NCBI RefSeq assembly: GCF_019956555.1
Contig: NZ_JAHBDQ010000055.1
Location: forward strand, 62,001-126,000
DNA length: 64,000 nucleotides
DNA from: Pseudomonas sp. A-RE-19
GTDB lineage: Bacteria; Pseudomonadota; Gammaproteobacteria; Pseudomonadales; Pseudomonadaceae
Direction: 5' to 3'
A model generated the notes under the pieces. It was given only the letters and a program-made list of their open reading frames with translations, was not told the origin of the DNA and did no database searches. This document shows, piece by piece, positions 17,379 to 25,814 of the stretch; position 1 is the stretch's first letter, and the number at the start of each line of letters is the position of its first letter. A program made the translations under genes and the position numbers.

Positions 17379-18602
17379 TTGAAGACAACAATAAATCGCA
17401 GCCTTGTAGCGGCGGGCGTGTGCCTGGCATTACCACTGTCGGCCCAGGCGCTGGAGTTCGCCGGTTACGTGCGTAGCGGCGTCGGCACCTCGGTTAACAG
17501 CGGTAAACAGCAATGTTTCCAATTGCCGGGAGCGCAGACCAAATACCGCTTGGGTAACGAATGTGAGCAGTACGCCGAACTTGAACTGCGCCAGGATCTG
17601 TACACCCTGGACGATGGTTCGGTGCTCAGCGTCGATGGCATGGCATCGCTGTATAACCAGTACGACAAGGACCTGACGTTCAACGGTGACAACGGCTCGG
17701 TGCGCATGCCGCAGATGTACGCGCAATGGTCGAACATGCCCAGCCTCAACGGCGGTTCGTTGTGGGCCGGTCGGCGTTACTACAAACGGAACGATATCCA
17801 CATTTCCGACTTCTACTACTGGAACCAGAGCGCCACCGGCGGCGGTATCGAAGATGTGCTGATCGGTGATCTGAAGTACAGCTACGCCTTCTCGCGCAAG
17901 GACAACCTGTACCAGAAGGACTACATCAACCGTCACGATTTCAACGTCGCCGGCTTCAATACCAACCCGGGCGGCGAACTGGAATTCGGCCTGAGCTACA
18001 TCGACAAGCCCGATAGCCGCGACGCTCATCGTGGTTGGGCGATCACCACCCAGCATGTGCAAAAAGGCTTTCTGGGCGGCAAGAACAAACTGGCCTTTCA
18101 GTACGGCGAAGGCCCCGGCACCGGGTTGGGCTATACCGGTAACGTGAAGTTGGACGACAGCAGCAAAAGCTACCGGGTGGTGGAGTTCTTCGACTGGCAA
18201 GTGACGCCGCGTTTCGGCGGGCAGGTCGAAGCGGTCTACCAGAAAGACATTCGCCCGGACGGAGCCGACCAGAACTGGATTTCCCTTGGGATTCGCCCGG
18301 CGTATGCGATTACCGAACAGTTCAAACTGGTAACCGAACTGGGCCACGATCAGGTCGAAGCCACGGGCGGGACGCGCAAGTTGAGCAAGTTCACCTTCGC
18401 CCCGACCTGGTCGCCCAAGGGCCCGGAATTCTGGGCGCGCCCCGAGGTGCGTCTGTATTACACCTATGCCAGCTGGAACGAGGCGGCCAAACGGGCGGCC
18501 AATGAACTGGCGGCGGGTTCGGCGTTGTCCGACACCGGCACCTTCGGCACGGCGCGACACGGTTCGAACGTCGGATTGCAGGTCGAGTATTGGTGGAAAT
18601 AA
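17379..18602 (+). CDS. LamB-type carbohydrate porin
   Basis: This outer-membrane beta-barrel, 407 aa, should pass trehalose or other oligosaccharides. It has a signal peptide (MKTTINRSLVAAGVCLALPLSAQA) and then a LamB-like N-terminus (LEFAGYVRSGVGTSVNSGKQQCFQL) with the paired cysteines of loop 1 (QQCFQL...GNECEQY). Alternating aromatic barrel strands run to a C-terminal VEYWWK with a final aromatic-rich strand. The likely start is TTG 17379, with GAGGTGG just upstream; ATG 17367 is an alternative but would add four residues and overlap the ribosome site. Context ties it to trehalose uptake. Confidence 0.85.
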   Translation: MKTTINRSLVAAGVCLALPLSAQALEFAGYVRSGVGTSVNSGKQQCFQLPGAQTKYRLGNECEQYAELELRQDLYTLDDGSVLSVDGMASLYNQYDKDLTFNGDNGSVRMPQMYAQWSNMPSLNGGSLWAGRRYYKRNDIHISDFYYWNQSATGGGIEDVLIGDLKYSYAFSRKDNLYQKDYINRHDFNVAGFNTNPGGELEFGLSYIDKPDSRDAHRGWAITTQHVQKGFLGGKNKLAFQYGEGPGTGLGYTGNVKLDDSSKSYRVVEFFDWQVTPRFGGQVEAVYQKDIRPDGADQNWISLGIRPAYAITEQFKLVTELGHDQVEATGGTRKLSKFTFAPTWSPKGPEFWARPEVRLYYTYASWNEAAKRAANELAAGSALSDTGTFGTARHGSNVGLQVEYWWK

Positions 18603-18669
18603 ACACCGCCTACCCGGTACCGCGAGATCACAAGCGTCTTTTATAAAGAACAAAACAGCAGGTGACGTC

Positions 18670-21204
18670 ATGGCCACACCCCAACAATTGCAACTGCTGG
18701 CACCTTTGTCCGGCGTACTGATGCCGCTGGACCAGGTGCCCGATCAGGTGTTTTCCAGCCGCGTGATCGGTGACGGTCTGTGCATCGATCCGACCTCGCA
18801 AACTTTGTGCGCACCGCTGGCCGGAGTGATCAGCAATGTGCAGGCCAGTGGGCATGCGGTCAGCATCACTGACGACAACGGTGTGCAGGTGTTGATGCAC
18901 ATTGGCCTCGACACCGTGAACCTGGCCGGCAAGGGGTTCACCCGGTTGGTGGAAGAAGGTCAGCGGGTGGTGACGGGGCAGGCGCTGATCGAGTTCGATG
19001 CCGATTACATTGCCTTGAACGCCCGCAGTTTGTTGACCTTGATGCTGGTGGTCAGTGGTGAGCCATTCACCTGGCTGGCGCCCGAGACGGGTGTGGTGGA
19101 AAGTGGTCAGCCGCTGCTGAGTCTGAATCCATCCGAAGTGGTGGCCGATGAGCGGATTGCGCAGGAGGGCGAAGCGTTGTTCTCCAAACCGGTGACGCTG
19201 CCCAATGCCAACGGCTTGCACGCGCGCCCTGCGGCAGTGTTTGCCCAGGCGGCGAAAGGCTTTTCGGCGAGCATTTGCCTGCATAAACAGCAGGACAGCG
19301 CGAACGCCAAATCCCTGGTGGCGATCATGGCTTTGCAGACCGCCCATGGTGACAGCCTGCAGGTCAGCGCGGCGGGCGCGGATGCCGAAATGGCGATCAA
19401 GACGCTGGCCGAGTTGCTGGCCGCCGGTTGTGGGGAAGCCGTGACGGTGGTGGCAGAGGTTGAGGCGGTTGCCGTCGAGGCCTCATCGCTGAAGGTGCTG
19501 CGCGGCGTGTGTGCATCGGCGGGGTCGGCGTTTGGCCAAGTGGTGCAGATTGCGCAGCAGACTCTCGAGGTGAGTGAGTTCGGCGTGAGTCCTCAGGCAG
19601 AGCGCGAGCACTTGTCCCGGGCGTTGGCTGCGGCAATTCTGGCCCTGCAGCAGTTGCGTGACAACGCCACGGGTGACGCCCAGGCAGACATCTTCAAGGC
19701 GCATCAGGAACTGCTCGAAGACCCAGGCCTGCTGGATCAGGCCCTGGCACTGATCGATGCCGGCAACAGCGCCGGTTTCGCCTGGCGAGCGGCCACCGAG
19801 TCGACGGCAGCCTTGTTCAAAAGCCTGGGCAATGCCTTGCTGGCCGAACGAGCGGCGGATTTGGCCGACGTCGGTCAACGGGTGCTCAAGTTGATTCTCG
19901 GTGTAGAAGATCGTGTGATGGAGTTGCCGGACGGGGCGATTCTGATTGCCGAGCAACTGACGCCCTCCCAAACGGCTGGCCTGGACACGCGCAAGGTGCT
20001 GGGGTTCGCCACGGTCGGCGGTGGCGCTACCAGCCACGTGGCGATTCTTGCACGGGCTTTCGGCTTGCCGGCGATCTGCGGCTTGCCGGTTCAGGTGTTG
20101 GCACTGGCCAACGGCACCCGGGTGTTGCTCGATGCCGACAAGGGCGAGTTGCAGCTGGATCCCGAGTTGGCCGCCATCGAGCAGTTGCAAACCCATCGTC
20201 AGCAGCAAAAGAAACGCCAGCAATACGAGCTGGCCAATGCAGGGCTGGCTGCCTGTACCCGTGATGGACATCACGTTGAAATCACCGCCAATATCGCGTC
20301 GCTGGTCGAAGCCGAACAGGCCATGACGCTGGGCGGCGAGGGCGTTGGTCTGTTGCGTTCGGAGTTTCTTTATCTGGATCGCAACCACGCGCCGAGCCAT
20401 GACGAGCAGGCCTCCACCTACAGCGCCATCGCCCGCACCTTGGGCCCGGCGCGCAATCTGGTGGTGCGCACCCTGGATGTCGGCGGTGACAAACCGTTGG
20501 CTTACGTGCCGATGGATCACGAAACCAATCCGTTTTTGGGGATGCGCGGGATTCGTTTGTGCCTGGAGCGTCCGCAGCTGTTGCGCGATCAGTTCAAGGC
20601 AATTCTGAGCAGCGCCGGACTGGCTCGTCTGCACATCATGCTGCCGATGGTCGCGCAGCTGTCCGAGTTGCGGTTGGCCCGTCAGCTGCTTGAAGAAGAG
20701 GCGCTGACATTAGGGCTCACGGAACTGCCGAAACTGGGGATCATGATCGAAGTACCGGCGGCGGCGTTGATGGCTGATCTGTTTGCGCCCGAGGTGGATT
20801 TCTTCTCCATCGGCACCAACGACCTGACCCAATACACCCTGGCCATGGACCGCGATCACCCACGGTTGGCCAGTCAGGCCGACAGTTTTCACCCGTCGGT
20901 GCTGCGCCTGATCGCCAGCACGGTGAAAGCCGCTCATGCCCATGGCAAATGGGTCGGCGTGTGTGGCGCCCTGGCGTCGGAAAAACTGGCGGTGCCGCTG
21001 TTACTGGGGCTTGGCGTGGATGAGCTGTCGGTGAGCGTGCCATTGATTCCGGCGATCAAAGCGGCGGTCCGCGAAGTGGACCTGCTGGATTGTGAGGCCA
21101 TCGCCCAGCAAGTACTGGGGTTGGAAAGTGCCGAGCAGGTACGCGAGGCATTGCGGCTGCACCACGAGGCGACGGTCGATACTTCACTGGTTCTGGAGAA
21201 CTGA
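18670..21204 (+). CDS. fused PTS EIIA-HPr-EI phosphotransfer protein
   Basis: This 844-residue protein carries the complete soluble phosphate relay for the trehalose PTS. Residues 1 to about 150 are a glucose-type EIIA (H62 in GHAVSI, phospho-H77 in VLMHIGLDTV). Residues about 170-260 are HPr (H184 in NGLHARPA; regulatory-type Ser in NAKSLVAIM). From about 275 on is enzyme I (H456 in GGGATSHVAILARAFGLPAI, C765 in VGVCGALAS, PEP site LRSEFLYLDR). All phospho-residues are intact. The frame is open upstream to 18466, overlapping the porin, but ATG 18670 begins a proper EIIA. The cysteine-free EIIB-like gene follows after two bases. Confidence 0.94.
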   Translation: MATPQQLQLLAPLSGVLMPLDQVPDQVFSSRVIGDGLCIDPTSQTLCAPLAGVISNVQASGHAVSITDDNGVQVLMHIGLDTVNLAGKGFTRLVEEGQRVVTGQALIEFDADYIALNARSLLTLMLVVSGEPFTWLAPETGVVESGQPLLSLNPSEVVADERIAQEGEALFSKPVTLPNANGLHARPAAVFAQAAKGFSASICLHKQQDSANAKSLVAIMALQTAHGDSLQVSAAGADAEMAIKTLAELLAAGCGEAVTVVAEVEAVAVEASSLKVLRGVCASAGSAFGQVVQIAQQTLEVSEFGVSPQAEREHLSRALAAAILALQQLRDNATGDAQADIFKAHQELLEDPGLLDQALALIDAGNSAGFAWRAATESTAALFKSLGNALLAERAADLADVGQRVLKLILGVEDRVMELPDGAILIAEQLTPSQTAGLDTRKVLGFATVGGGATSHVAILARAFGLPAICGLPVQVLALANGTRVLLDADKGELQLDPELAAIEQLQTHRQQQKKRQQYELANAGLAACTRDGHHVEITANIASLVEAEQAMTLGGEGVGLLRSEFLYLDRNHAPSHDEQASTYSAIARTLGPARNLVVRTLDVGGDKPLAYVPMDHETNPFLGMRGIRLCLERPQLLRDQFKAILSSAGLARLHIMLPMVAQLSELRLARQLLEEEALTLGLTELPKLGIMIEVPAAALMADLFAPEVDFFSIGTNDLTQYTLAMDRDHPRLASQADSFHPSVLRLIASTVKAAHAHGKWVGVCGALASEKLAVPLLLGLGVDELSVSVPLIPAIKAAVREVDLLDCEAIAQQVLGLESAEQVREALRLHHEATVDTSLVLEN

Positions 21205-21206
21205 GC

Positions 21207-21497
21207 ATGTTCGAGAAAATGCAGCGGGCGTTCTGGAAAGCGTTGACGCCGGATCTGGTGGTGGATGAGCCGAAAGTGGTGGCTCAGCCCGTTTTCGGTT
21301 TGGCCGCGAATGTCGTGGCCGCGCTGGGCGGTGTGGATAACCTCAAGTCGCAGCAGCACGTGGCGCTGACCCGGGTGCGAGTTGAACTGCGAGATGCGGC
21401 GCAGATGGATCGGCAGGCATTGACGGCGGCGGGGGTACCGGGGGTGATGATGCTGGAGGGTGGAATTGTTCATCTGATCACCGGCCTTCAGCCATAA
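21207..21497 (+). CDS. orphan EIIB-like protein lacking the phospho-cysteine
   Basis: This 96-residue protein starts two bases after the EI fusion and ends the trehalose locus. The segment AALGGVDNLKSQQ then HVALTRVRVELRD aligns with the EIIB active-site region GGSDNLEQAAHCVTRLRLAL of TreP. At the phospho-Cys position there is A53, and the protein contains no cysteine at all, so it cannot be a normal phosphocarrier. The N-terminal 35 residues (MFEKMQRAFWKALTPDLVVDEP) have no EIIB counterpart. It may act as a regulator or scaffold of the relay; function inferred only from position and similarity. Confidence 0.75.
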   Translation: MFEKMQRAFWKALTPDLVVDEPKVVAQPVFGLAANVVAALGGVDNLKSQQHVALTRVRVELRDAAQMDRQALTAAGVPGVMMLEGGIVHLITGLQP

Positions 21498-21546
21498 CCG
21501 GACCTTTGTGGGTCGCGAAGCGGCCCCTCTCCCGACGCAAACTCCC

Positions 21547-21618
21547 GTAGGAGCTGCCGAAGGCTGCGATCTTTTGATCTTGCTCTTGTGGCGAGGGAGC
21601 AAGCTCCCTCGCCACAAG
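21547..21618. repeat. single REP plus perfect hairpin repeat
   Basis: A single GTAGGAGCTGCCGAAGGCTGCGATC REP (21547-21580) is followed by a perfect inverted repeat, CTTGTGGCGAGGGAGC / GCTCCCTCGCCACAAG with an AA loop (21585-21618). The second belongs to another REP family (GTGGCGAGGG). Together they lie between the convergent EIIB-like and 107-aa genes. Confidence 0.8.
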
Positions 21619-21631
21619 AAACAGCTCGACG

Positions 21632-21955
21632 CTACTCCAATGGCCGAGCCCGCAACCGCCGCCCAATTACATCCAGCACATCGCACCCATCCCGCAACGG
21701 AATGGCGCAGAGCAAAGCGAAGTCGCTGAGGATCATCGAATCACACTCGACCGAGCCGCGCATGGACAGGTTCTCAAGCACTTGAGTGACTGCGCGAATT
21801 CGATAGCTGGCAGCGTCATACAAAACATCGATCGGCGCGTGGGTATCGACGAACAGCGTGGGCATGTCGGTGCAGTTGCTGGTGAGCGCCATGAAGCGGT
21901 TGTCGGGGTGGGGAATTGGTTTTTCGTAGGGTGGGTCTGGCGTTAGCGTCGTCAT
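21632..21955 (-). CDS. small conserved-looking protein (107 aa), DUF3077/DUF6124-like layout
   Basis: This protein starts at ATG 21955 (MTTLTPDPPYEKPIPHPDNRFM) with GGAAA seven bases upstream. The core FVDTHAPIDVLYDAASYRIRAVTQVLENL resembles in layout the small Pseudomonas proteins of the DUF3077/DUF6124 type: a short beta segment, then two helices. I cannot confirm membership. The frame extends upstream to 22051, but the extra residues look non-coding. Codon use is less GC-rich than in neighbours. It is isolated, with REPs on both sides. Confidence 0.6.
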   Translation of the reverse strand: MTTLTPDPPYEKPIPHPDNRFMALTSNCTDMPTLFVDTHAPIDVLYDAASYRIRAVTQVLENLSMRGSVECDSMILSDFALLCAIPLRDGCDVLDVIGRRLRARPLE

Positions 21956-22299
21956 TTGTAATTTCCATGAGTATGAATATGAGCTGCCAACGCACCCTCC
22001 TACAGGTTTGGGTGGCAGCCATGCGCAGGAGTAGGAGTACCGAGCACTCATGGACCTCGGCCACGCCGAAGCGTGTCCCGCGCACAGCCGCCGCGAACGA
22101 TCTTACGGACACGAATTAAGCGCCGCAATCAAACGACAAAGCTGTTGCACCATGAGAGAGGGCTCCTACACCCTGCCACTGCATTCGCAGTGACAGCCAA
22201 AGACTATCCACGGATCTCACTTCACACCAGTTCATGGAGACCGATACGTTTTGAAGGAAACTTCCGACGACATTGCCCAGAAATTTCGCCGACTGTAAG

Positions 22300-22400
22300 A
22301 CCGCCTTCGCGGGCAAGCCTCGCTCCTACGGAATCGAGGCAGACCGCCAAATAGGGGAACAACTTCAATCCTGTGGGAGCGTGGCTTGCCCGCGATTGAG
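22300..22400. repeat. REP palindrome pair
   Basis: CCTTCGCGGGCAAGCCTCGCTCC and GTGGGAGCGTGGCTTGCCCGCG face each other, both slightly altered (extra T or G) from the usual core. Confidence 0.8.
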
Positions 22401-22517
22401 CGCGAAGCGGTCATAAAATCTATCCGTCTCAGAGATAACAGCGAGTTCTTGTTCGATGCGTGCGACGTGCTCCAACAACGCATGAAAATAAGGCGCGGGG
22501 ACTTTGCGGGGGATCGA
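22365..22517 (-). pseudogene. possible remnant of a small gene
   Basis: This minus-strand frame has no ATG or GTG start yet reads like protein: VPAPYFHALLEHVARIEQ then ELAVISETDRFYDRF, amphipathic and helix-forming. It ends with residues encoded by the neighbouring REP and a TGA at 22367-22365. An upstream stop at 22520-22518 cuts it off. A frameshifted or truncated small gene is the simplest reading; chance is possible. Confidence 0.25.
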
Positions 22518-22646
22518 TCAGGAAAGAAGTCGGGAAAGGTGGAAATGGATGTAGGGCGATTCCTTGATTGACGGCGACTAAGTAACGATCAGTGAAGCGG
22601 CCACACATTCTGCAATCGCATTGCATCAGACATACCGCGCGACCCC

Positions 22647-22728
22647 GAAAAGATCGCAGCCTTCGGCAGCTCCTACAGGGTGTATGCCGATCAAATGTAG
22701 TAGCTGCCGAAGGCTGCGATCTTTCAAA
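22647..22728. repeat. REP palindrome pair (GTAGGAGCTGCCGAAGG type)
   Basis: Two inverted copies of the GCTGCCGAAGGCTGCGATC palindrome around TACAGGGTGTATGCCGATCA. The second copy reads GTAGTAGCTGCC, one base off the usual core. Confidence 0.85.
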
Positions 22729-22850
22729 GGGCCTCGCCAAGGTCTGTGACCATCCGCCGCGCTGCCCTTACTGTTTCTCAACCGCAGGTGTATCGTATTC
22801 GCCTTTTGCAGGCCCCTCGCCTGTGGTTGATACGTGAGGTAGTTGAGTTC

Positions 22851-24227
22851 ATGTCCTTTACCCGTCGCCAAATCCTCGGTGGCCTGGCCGGTCTTGTTGT
22901 CGTTGGTGTCGGAGCCGGTGGCGCGTCGCGTTACTGGCTGGGCAAAATGGCCGACGCTGACGCCGGCCACGACTACGAGCTGATCGCCGCCCCGCTGGAC
23001 GTCGAACTGGTGGCCGGGCACAAGACTCAAGCCTGGGCGTTCGGCCCATCGGCGCCGGGCACTGAGTTGCGCGTGCGTCAGGGCGAATGGCTGCGGGTGC
23101 GCTTCATCAACCACCTGCCGGTGGCGACCACCATTCACTGGCACGGCATCCGCCTGCCACTGGAAATGGACGGCGTGCCGTATGTCTCGCAATTGCCGGT
23201 GCTGCCGGGCGAGTACTTCGACTACAAATTCCGCGTGCCCGACGCCGGCAGCTACTGGTATCACCCGCACGTGAACAGCAGCGAAGAGCTCGGTCGCGGA
23301 TTGGTCGGTCCGTTGATCATCGAAGAGCGCGAGCCCACCGGTTTCAAATACGAAAAGACCCTGAGCCTCAAGAGCTGGCACGTCGATGAAGAGGGCGCGT
23401 TCGTCGCGTTCAGCATTCCTCGCGAAGCAGCCCGTGGCGGCACGGCGGGTGGGCTGTCGACCATCAACGGCGTCTCGCAAGCGGTGATCGACTTGCCCGC
23501 CGGGCAGATCACCCGCGTACGCCTGCTCAACCTCGACAACACGCTGACGTATCGTCTGAATATCCCCGGCGTCGAAGCGCAGATCTACGCGTTGGACGGC
23601 AATCCGATTGAACCGCGCCCACTGGGCAAGGAATACTGGTTGGGCCCGGGTATGCGCATTTGTCTGGCGATCAAGGCACCGCCGGCCGGCGAGGAATTGT
23701 CCCTGCGCAACGGCCCGGTACGCCTGGGCACCTTCCGCTCGGTGGCGAACACCGATGCGCCGACCGAGTGGCCGCCGGCGCTGCCCGCCAACCCGGTGGC
23801 CGAGCCCGACCTGGCCAATGCCGAGAAACTCAACTTCAATTTTGAATGGGTGGGTTCGGTGTCGGTCAACGTCGACAACGGCAAGCCGCCAAGTCTGTGG
23901 CAGATCAACGGCAAGGCTTGGGACATCACCGACAAGACCTGCGCCGATCGACCGATTGCCAAGCTCGTAAAGGGCAAAAGCTATATTTTCGAATTGAAGA
24001 ACATGACTCAGTATCAGCACCCGGTCCACCTGCATGGCATGAGCTTCAAGGTCATTGCCTCGAACCGGCACAAGGTCATCCCGTACTTCACCGACACGTA
24101 CCTGTTGGGCAAGAACGAGCGCGCGCAAGTGGCGCTGGTGGCGGATAACCCAGGGGTGTGGATGTTCCATTGCCATGTGATCGATCACATGGAAACCGGC
24201 CTGATGGCCGCCATCGAGGTGGCGTGA
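22851..24227 (+). CDS. multicopper oxidase, Tat-exported
   Basis: This 458-residue periplasmic copper enzyme of the laccase/CopA-like type oxidises a substrate (metal ion or phenol) while reducing oxygen. The N-terminus MSFTRRQILGGLAGLVVVGVG is a Tat signal. All four copper-binding motifs are visible: TIHWHGIRL, YWYHPHVNSS, HPVHLHGMSF and FHCHVIDHMETGLM, the last including the type 1 Cys and axial Met. There is no Met-rich copper-resistance region. Start ATG 22851 gives a proper Tat signal. Its stop overlaps the tadA start (TGATG), so the two are translationally coupled. Confidence 0.92.
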   Translation: MSFTRRQILGGLAGLVVVGVGAGGASRYWLGKMADADAGHDYELIAAPLDVELVAGHKTQAWAFGPSAPGTELRVRQGEWLRVRFINHLPVATTIHWHGIRLPLEMDGVPYVSQLPVLPGEYFDYKFRVPDAGSYWYHPHVNSSEELGRGLVGPLIIEEREPTGFKYEKTLSLKSWHVDEEGAFVAFSIPREAARGGTAGGLSTINGVSQAVIDLPAGQITRVRLLNLDNTLTYRLNIPGVEAQIYALDGNPIEPRPLGKEYWLGPGMRICLAIKAPPAGEELSLRNGPVRLGTFRSVANTDAPTEWPPALPANPVAEPDLANAEKLNFNFEWVGSVSVNVDNGKPPSLWQINGKAWDITDKTCADRPIAKLVKGKSYIFELKNMTQYQHPVHLHGMSFKVIASNRHKVIPYFTDTYLLGKNERAQVALVADNPGVWMFHCHVIDHMETGLMAAIEVA

Positions 24228-24724
24228 TGCGTCAGATTCGCCCCGCAGCGATTATCGACCGCAGCCGTGATCGTGATTTCATGCGCGAAGCCCTGGCCCT
24301 GGCCGCTCAAGGCGCGGCGCTGGGTGAAGTGCCCGTGGGTGCGGTGCTGGTGCAGGACGGTGAAATCATCGGGCGCGGTTTCAATTGCCCGATCAGCGGC
24401 AACGACCCCAGCGCCCACGCCGAGATGGTCGCGATTCGCGCCGCTGCCCAGGCCGCCAGCAACTATCGCCTGCCGGGCAGTACGCTCTACGTGACCCTGG
24501 AACCGTGCAGCATGTGCGCCGGGCTGATCGTGCATTCGCGGATTGCGCGGGTGGTGTATGGCGCGCTGGAACCCAAGGCCGGGATTGTGCAGAGCCAGGG
24601 GCAGTTCTTTACCCAGGGCTTTTTGAATCACCGGGTGTTGTATGAGGGGGGGGTGTTGGCGGAGGAATGCGGTGCGGTGTTGAGTGAGTTTTTCAAGGCC
24701 CGTAGAGCCAAGCCAGCAGACTAA
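24227..24724 (+). CDS. tadA: tRNA adenosine(34) deaminase
   Basis: TadA deaminates A34 to inosine in tRNA-Arg(ACG), an essential step. The 165-residue protein shows the cytidine-deaminase zinc site: H64-A-E66 in SAHAEMVAI, with E66 as proton shuttle, and C94-SM-C97 in EPCSMCAGL. The start ATG 24227 shares one base with the stop of the multicopper oxidase. The N-terminal extension of about 15 residues (MRQIRPAAIIDRSRDR) is usual in Pseudomonas. Expression probably depends on the upstream gene. Confidence 0.95.
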   Translation: MRQIRPAAIIDRSRDRDFMREALALAAQGAALGEVPVGAVLVQDGEIIGRGFNCPISGNDPSAHAEMVAIRAAAQAASNYRLPGSTLYVTLEPCSMCAGLIVHSRIARVVYGALEPKAGIVQSQGQFFTQGFLNHRVLYEGGVLAEECGAVLSEFFKARRAKPAD

Positions 24725-24736
24725 ACACCGAACCAT

Positions 24737-24827
24737 TGTGGGAGCGAGCCTGCTCACGATAGCGGACTAACATCCAACATCTTCGTTGGCTGAAAGGCCC
24801 TCATCGCGAGCAGGCTCGCTCCCACAA
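24737..24827. repeat. REP palindrome pair between tadA and cmoB
   Basis: Two inverted copies of the GTGGGAGCGAGCCTGCTCGCGA REP (the left one has TGCTCACGAT) separate the convergent tadA and cmoB genes. Confidence 0.9.
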
Positions 24828-24857
24828 GTGATCTCCATTGTTTGGGAGATCGGTGTT

Positions 24858-25814
24858 TTATTTGCGGGCGACGATGACGGCACGCATCGGCGCCGGCAGC
24901 CCTTCAATCGTTTTGCTGTGATCTTGCGGGTCAAGGAAATCGCTCAGCGACTGATACTTCATCCACTCCGTTCCGCGTTGTTCCTCGACCGTGGTCACGC
25001 TGACATCCACGCAACGCACGTCGCTGAATCCTGCGCGGCGCAGCCACAGTTCCAGCGCCGGCACCGACGGCAGGAACCACACGTTACGCATCTGCGCGTA
25101 ACGGTCTTCCGGCACCAACACCTGCTGTTGATCGCCTTCGATCACCAGCGTCTCCAGCACCAGTTCACCGCCCTTGACCAGGCAATCCTTCAGCGCCAGC
25201 AAATGCTCGATCGGCGAGCGGCGGTGATAGAACACGCCCATGGAAAAGACTGTGTCGAAGCCTTCCAGCTCCGGCGGCAGGTCTTCGAACGGGAATGGCA
25301 GGTGCCAGGCGTTGGGTTCGGACAGGTAACGCTGCACCGCCTGGAACTGGCAGAAGAACAGCCAGTTCGGGTCGACGCCGATCACGCTGTCGGCACCGGC
25401 ACCGAGCATGCGCCACATGTAGTAGCCGTTGCCGCAGCCGACGTCGAGGATGCGTTTGCCTTTCAGGTCCAGGTGCGGAGCTACCCGGGACCACTTCCAG
25501 TCCGAACGCCATTCGGTATCGACATGCACACCGAACAGGTCGAACGGGCCTTTGCGCCAGGGCGACAAACCCATCAGCGCGGTGCGCATCTGGGCACGGG
25601 TCTCAAAGTCGCAATCGGTGTCCAGCGTCAGACCGTTGAGCAAGTCGACTTCGCTCGGCTGAATCTTTGGCAGCGCATCCAGGGCGCTCTGCCAACGTTC
25701 CAGGTCGCCGTGACCTTTTTCCATTTTCTTGTCGAGTTGTGCTTGCAGGGTGTTGGCCCATTCGGCCAGCGGGGTGCCGGCCAGGCGGCGGGCGAGGGGG
25801 GACAGATCAATCAT
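24858..25814 (-). CDS. cmoB: tRNA U34 carboxymethyltransferase
   Basis: CmoB transfers the carboxymethyl group from carboxy-S-adenosylmethionine to 5-hydroxyuridine 34, giving cmo5U in tRNA. The protein is 318 aa. The Rossmann methyltransferase motif ILDVGCGNGYYMWRML begins near residue 121; the family-typical region SPWRKGPFDLFGVHVDTEWRSDWKW precedes it. The start overlaps the stop of cmoA by four bases (ATGA), so the pair is coupled and supplies cofactor and product enzymes together. Confidence 0.96.
   Translation of the reverse strand: MIDLSPLARRLAGTPLAEWANTLQAQLDKKMEKGHGDLERWQSALDALPKIQPSEVDLLNGLTLDTDCDFETRAQMRTALMGLSPWRKGPFDLFGVHVDTEWRSDWKWSRVAPHLDLKGKRILDVGCGNGYYMWRMLGAGADSVIGVDPNWLFFCQFQAVQRYLSEPNAWHLPFPFEDLPPELEGFDTVFSMGVFYHRRSPIEHLLALKDCLVKGGELVLETLVIEGDQQQVLVPEDRYAQMRNVWFLPSVPALELWLRRAGFSDVRCVDVSVTTVEEQRGTEWMKYQSLSDFLDPQDHSKTIEGLPAPMRAVIVARK

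Larger units (their letters stand above)
21956..22850. other. 895-base stretch without a convincing gene
   Basis: It contains two REP pairs (22300-22400 and 22647-22728), a possible broken gene piece at 22365-22517 on the minus strand, and otherwise only short frames without good starts. The upstream half (21956-22290) shows nothing I can identify. The last part presumably carries the promoter of the multicopper oxidase gene. Confidence 0.6.

Noticed and set aside
22429..22740. Minus-strand frame with MCGRFT, reminiscent of SRAP/HMCES proteins
   Set aside because: Only six residues match; the rest does not follow the family and part of the frame is REP sequence.
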